This document shows positions 5,173 through 8,001 of a DNA stretch of 8,001 nt, piece by piece. Positions within the stretch are counted from its first letter, which is position 1, and each line of letters opens with the position of its first letter. Source of the DNA: SG8-4 sp964562575 (GTDB taxonomy: Bacteria; Planctomycetota; Phycisphaerae; Sedimentisphaerales; Anaerobacaceae); the NCBI GenBank assembly GCA_964562575.1, contig CAZLTY010000203.1:1-8001 (forward strand). The letters are read 5' to 3'. The notes beneath the pieces are model-generated. The model searched no databases. It was not told the DNA's origin and saw only the letters and a program-made list of their open reading frames with translations. The position numbers and the translations under genes are program-made.

Positions 5173-6858
5173 ATGAGTTTTGCATTGTCAGCCGGAGTGA
5201 CCGGGCTGCAGGCCCATCAGAAGATGCTTGATATCGCCGGTAACAACCTGGCCAACATCAATACGACCGCCTTCAAGGCCAAGACAGTAAACTTCGCAGA
5301 GTTGATGACTGAGACGATAAAGAAGGCTTCACAGCCGACCGCTACCGTCGGCGGCACGAACCCTCAGCAGATGGGCGGTGGTGTCGAGATCGCCTCAATA
5401 TCGCCGAACATGGCGCAGGGAAATATCGTCAATACCGGCAATCCCCTCGACCTGGCGATCGAGGGCGAAGGCTATTTCGTGGTCAGTGACGGTTCCCAGG
5501 ACCTTTACACCCGGGCCGGTTCGTTTGCCGTGGATGCAAACTCGGCTCTGGTTGATCCCACGAACGGCTACCATGTCCAGCGCATCGGCTCGGTGGGTGA
5601 AAGCGATGGTTTCCAGACTGCCGGCGACGGCAATGTCAGAGTGCCTTACGATGTGGCTATGGCGGCAAACGCCACAACAGAAGTGACCGTGGCGGGCAAT
5701 CTCAGCGCCGATGCGGTACTTGCCACACCCCAGACAAACGTCCTGACCTCCAACGTGGGCTATACGACTGGCAGCGGCGTCACGGCGCTGCCGACGACGG
5801 AACTTGACCAGCTCGACCAGTTCAGCGGAACATTCGGCGCGGCCGAGACAATTACCGCCTCCGGTTTTGACCCGAGCGGCAATGCGCTGGTCGATGCTGC
5901 GGGTCTGACTGTCACTGGGGCCACAACTATGCAGGACGTTCTCGACCACTTGAACAATAACGTTCTTACCTCCACTGAACAGGTGGCCTCTTTGGTTAGC
6001 GGAAAGATACGCGTGACCGATGTGGCCAGCGGCTACAGTCTCTCGGACATAGCGCTGGCCTGGGCCGACAACGGCACCGCCACGTTGACGATGCCTGCGT
6101 ATTTTGAGAACACGACCGTCGGCGGAGATCATATCAAATACATCAACACTACGGTTTACGACTCTCAGGGCGGCAAGCATGTTCTGTCCGCCGCGTTCAC
6201 TCGAAGCAGTACCACCAACACGTGGGATATGGTGCTTACTTCCATCACCGGCAACATCAACGCCTTGACCGCGGGTAATCGAAGAATCAGAGCCATCGAG
6301 TTCTCCGCCTCGGACGGTTCCTTTTCCGGCTTGGACACCGGCGTTGGCGATACGTCTCAGTTTACAGTGACATTCGCACATGATACCGCGAATCCACAAA
6401 CCATCTCAATAGCCATGGGCACCACCAGTCAGCTTGACGGCTTGACGCAGTTTGCCGGCAACTCAACCGCTGTGGCAAGGGGACAGGACGGCTACGAGGC
6501 CGGCAGACTCGCGACGGTCTCGGTCGACAACTCAGGTGTGCTTATCGGTGCCTTCTCCAACGGTATCAAAAGGGACCTTGCTACGGTGCAGATAGCGTTA
6601 TTCCAGAACACGACGGCATTGGAGAGCGTCGGCGGCAATTACTACGACTCCTCGGCGAACTCCGGCGAGCCCGTGGCTACGCAGGCCCTGACCGGCGGTG
6701 CAGGTTCCATCCACGGCGGGACGTTGGAAAAATCCAATGCCGACGTGGCAAGTGAGTTTGTCCGGATGATTCAGGCCCAAAACGGTTTTCAGGCCAGTGC
6801 CCGGACCATCAGGGTGGCCAATGACATTCTGCGGGAATTGACCAATATCATCAGGTAA
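5173..6858 (+). CDS. flgE: Flagellar hook protein FlgE
   Basis: A 561-residue structural subunit of the hook, the curved universal joint between basal body and filament, exported by the flagellar type III apparatus. Residues 1-40 form the rod/hook N-terminal helix with NNLANINTTAFKA (24-36), a variant of the family motif NNLAN-x-NT-x-GFK. NPLDLAIEGEGYFVV (about 90-104) is the conserved domain D1 segment. The region with TVYDSQGG near residues 327-334 is the FlgE D2-type domain. Residues 519-561 (SNADVASEFVRMIQAQNGFQ onward, ending ELTNIIR) are the C-terminal helix that packs with the N-terminus. It is longer than enterobacterial FlgE (about 400 residues), the excess being a Thr/Ala/Asp-rich insert at about 185-310. 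The protein has no cysteine. ATG 5173 has AAGGAG (5159-5164) 8 bases upstream, and a sigma-54 promoter drives it. It ends in tandem TAA TAA codons, and hgcA follows closely. Confidence 0.95.
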   Translation: MSFALSAGVTGLQAHQKMLDIAGNNLANINTTAFKAKTVNFAELMTETIKKASQPTATVGGTNPQQMGGGVEIASISPNMAQGNIVNTGNPLDLAIEGEGYFVVSDGSQDLYTRAGSFAVDANSALVDPTNGYHVQRIGSVGESDGFQTAGDGNVRVPYDVAMAANATTEVTVAGNLSADAVLATPQTNVLTSNVGYTTGSGVTALPTTELDQLDQFSGTFGAAETITASGFDPSGNALVDAAGLTVTGATTMQDVLDHLNNNVLTSTEQVASLVSGKIRVTDVASGYSLSDIALAWADNGTATLTMPAYFENTTVGGDHIKYINTTVYDSQGGKHVLSAAFTRSSTTNTWDMVLTSITGNINALTAGNRRIRAIEFSASDGSFSGLDTGVGDTSQFTVTFAHDTANPQTISIAMGTTSQLDGLTQFAGNSTAVARGQDGYEAGRLATVSVDNSGVLIGAFSNGIKRDLATVQIALFQNTTALESVGGNYYDSSANSGEPVATQALTGGAGSIHGGTLEKSNADVASEFVRMIQAQNGFQASARTIRVANDILRELTNIIR

Positions 6859-6906
6859 TAATCCTGTGTTGTTCCCGATGAGAATTCGCAGTTGAGATCA
6901 GGGCAG

Positions 6907-7956
6907 ATGGTTGTTGACAGAGTGCGGGCGATTTCAATCATAGCACACAATGGGCGGCAGATTCCAAGAGTCTCCACAGAATTGGACTGGGCCGACTCAC
7001 TTGGCAGTTGGAAGGTGCGCTGGGCTATCGGGCGAATGGGATACCGTGTCGAGCCGGGACTTTACGGCGCCGGTGAGCCCACTGCCGAAACTCCCGTTTT
7101 TGTCACGGCCAATTACAAGATGAGCTTCGACCGTCTGAGGAGCGGGTTGACCGGCCGCGACGGCTGGATACTTGTGCTCGATACTAAGGGCATCAACGTC
7201 TGGTGTGCCGCGGGCAAAGGGACATTCGGAACCGAAGAGCTGGTCAGCCGTATCGAGAACGTCGGATTGAGCGAGATTGTTGCGCATAGGAAGCTCATCG
7301 TTCCACAGCTTGGCGCAACGGGCGTCAGCGCGCATGCGGTGAAGCAACAAAGCGGCTTTCAGGTGCTGTACGGTCCCGTCCGGGCAAAGGACCTGCCGGC
7401 TTTTCTCGATGGGGGTATGAAAGCGACCGAACAGATGCGGCGAGTCACCTTCCCACTCGCCGATCGAATCGTGCTGATACCGGCCGAACTAGTCGGCTGG
7501 GGCAAACATATTCTGTGCGCGGCGGCATGTCTGCTAATACTTGCCGGTCTCAGTCGAGAAGGATACTCAGGCAAGCTCGTCGTCTCTGACGGCATCAGAG
7601 CGGTTCTGATTCTGCTGGCTAGCTACCTGGCCGCCGGCATTCTGGGGCCCGCTCTGCTACCCTGGCTGGGCGGGCGGGCGTTTTCGGCGAAGGGGATGTG
7701 GATTGGGCTGGCAATATCGGTAGTATTGGGTCTCCAGAGCCGGCCGTTGTGGAATTCCTGGCCCGATCGTCTGGACATTCTCGCCTGGTTTCTGATGATA
7801 CCGGCATTGACGAGTTTTGTTGTGATGAACTTTACCGGGGCTTCTACGTACACTTCGCTGTCGGGAGTGAAGCGGGAGATGAGGATCGCAGTGCCTCTGC
7901 AGTTAGTCTGTGCTGTGGCGGGTTTTGGATTATGGTTGGCAGGGCGTTTTGTCTAG
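6907..7956 (+). CDS. hgcA: HgcA-like corrinoid methyltransferase (mercury methylation)
   Basis: A 349-residue membrane-anchored corrinoid protein. HgcA takes a methyl group on its cobalamin and, with the ferredoxin HgcB, passes it to Hg(II) to make methylmercury in anaerobes. The diagnostic cap-helix motif NVWCAAGK is intact (residues 97-104 from ATG 6907); its Cys100 should be the lower cobalt ligand. It sits in a CO dehydrogenase/acetyl-CoA synthase delta-type domain (about 60-195) with conserved blocks IGRMGYRVEPGLY, VTANYKMSFDRLR, LVLDTKGIN and VPQLGATGVSAHAVK. About five hydrophobic segments follow (roughly 199-215, 229-254, 263-278, 289-311, 326-347), the HgcA layout. ATG 6907 follows AGGG by 3 bases; an in-frame TTG at 6892 (5 more residues) or GTG 6922 are alternatives. 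Only 48 bases separate it from flgE and I see no terminator or promoter between them. The stop is TAG 7954-7956; any hgcB would start at or past the edge. Not proof of activity, but family membership looks firm. Confidence 0.93.
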   Translation: MVVDRVRAISIIAHNGRQIPRVSTELDWADSLGSWKVRWAIGRMGYRVEPGLYGAGEPTAETPVFVTANYKMSFDRLRSGLTGRDGWILVLDTKGINVWCAAGKGTFGTEELVSRIENVGLSEIVAHRKLIVPQLGATGVSAHAVKQQSGFQVLYGPVRAKDLPAFLDGGMKATEQMRRVTFPLADRIVLIPAELVGWGKHILCAAACLLILAGLSREGYSGKLVVSDGIRAVLILLASYLAAGILGPALLPWLGGRAFSAKGMWIGLAISVVLGLQSRPLWNSWPDRLDILAWFLMIPALTSFVVMNFTGASTYTSLSGVKREMRIAVPLQLVCAVAGFGLWLAGRFV

Positions 7957-8001
7957 GCTCTGTCTGAAGACTCCGTCGTCGGGTGCGAGATCGAGCGTTT
8001 T

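Noticed and set aside
5395..6399. A 334-codon open frame on the strand opposite flgE
   Set aside because: It lies wholly inside flgE, has no recognisable domain or ribosome-binding site, and reads as low-complexity Gly/Arg/Val sequence typical of a GC-rich antisense shadow.
7957..8001. Start of hgcB after hgcA
   Set aside because: The last 45 bases show no ATG with a ribosome-binding site; the GTG at 7983 is unsupported and too little sequence remains to identify a ferredoxin.

Overview
The window looks like a chromosomal segment of an anaerobic, motile member of the Planctomycetota, perhaps Phycisphaerae/Sedimentisphaerales. This rests on three things: a pseudopilin with a C-terminal signature I associate with that group, a sigma-54 flagellar hook gene, and an HgcA-type corrinoid protein. 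The placement is from memory of these families, not from a search. Most of the window is GC-rich; the first ~570 bases are clearly AT-richer.

Left half, all on the minus strand (transcription runs right to left): threonine synthase (4652-3447), an ABC-2 type export pair (ATPase 3362-2397, permease 2413-1496, overlapping by 17 bases), a type II secretion-style pseudopilin (1436-582), and a multi-spanning membrane protein that runs off the left edge (568-1). Gaps are short or negative, so the last four could share a transcript. Promoter-like sequences lie before the ATPase and, more strikingly, directly before the pseudopilin ATG, where they predict a leaderless mRNA.

Centre, 4653-5172: a 520-base divergent region. 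It holds a hairpin and a perfect 15-base palindrome on the thrC side, a coding-like minus-strand stretch with no normal start codon, two TTCCGGAA palindromes 21 bases apart, and a consensus sigma-54 promoter (TGGCAC-N5-TTGCT) facing right.

Right half, plus strand: the flagellar hook protein gene flgE (5173-6858), then, only 48 bases on and with no visible terminator, a complete hgcA-like gene (6907-7956) for the corrinoid methyltransferase of mercury methylation. It carries the diagnostic NVWCAAGK cap-helix motif and a C-terminal membrane domain. The usual partner hgcB would be expected just past the right edge and cannot be seen. The main point of interest is hgcA placed behind a sigma-54-driven hook gene, which suggests possible co-transcription of mercury methylation and flagellar genes.
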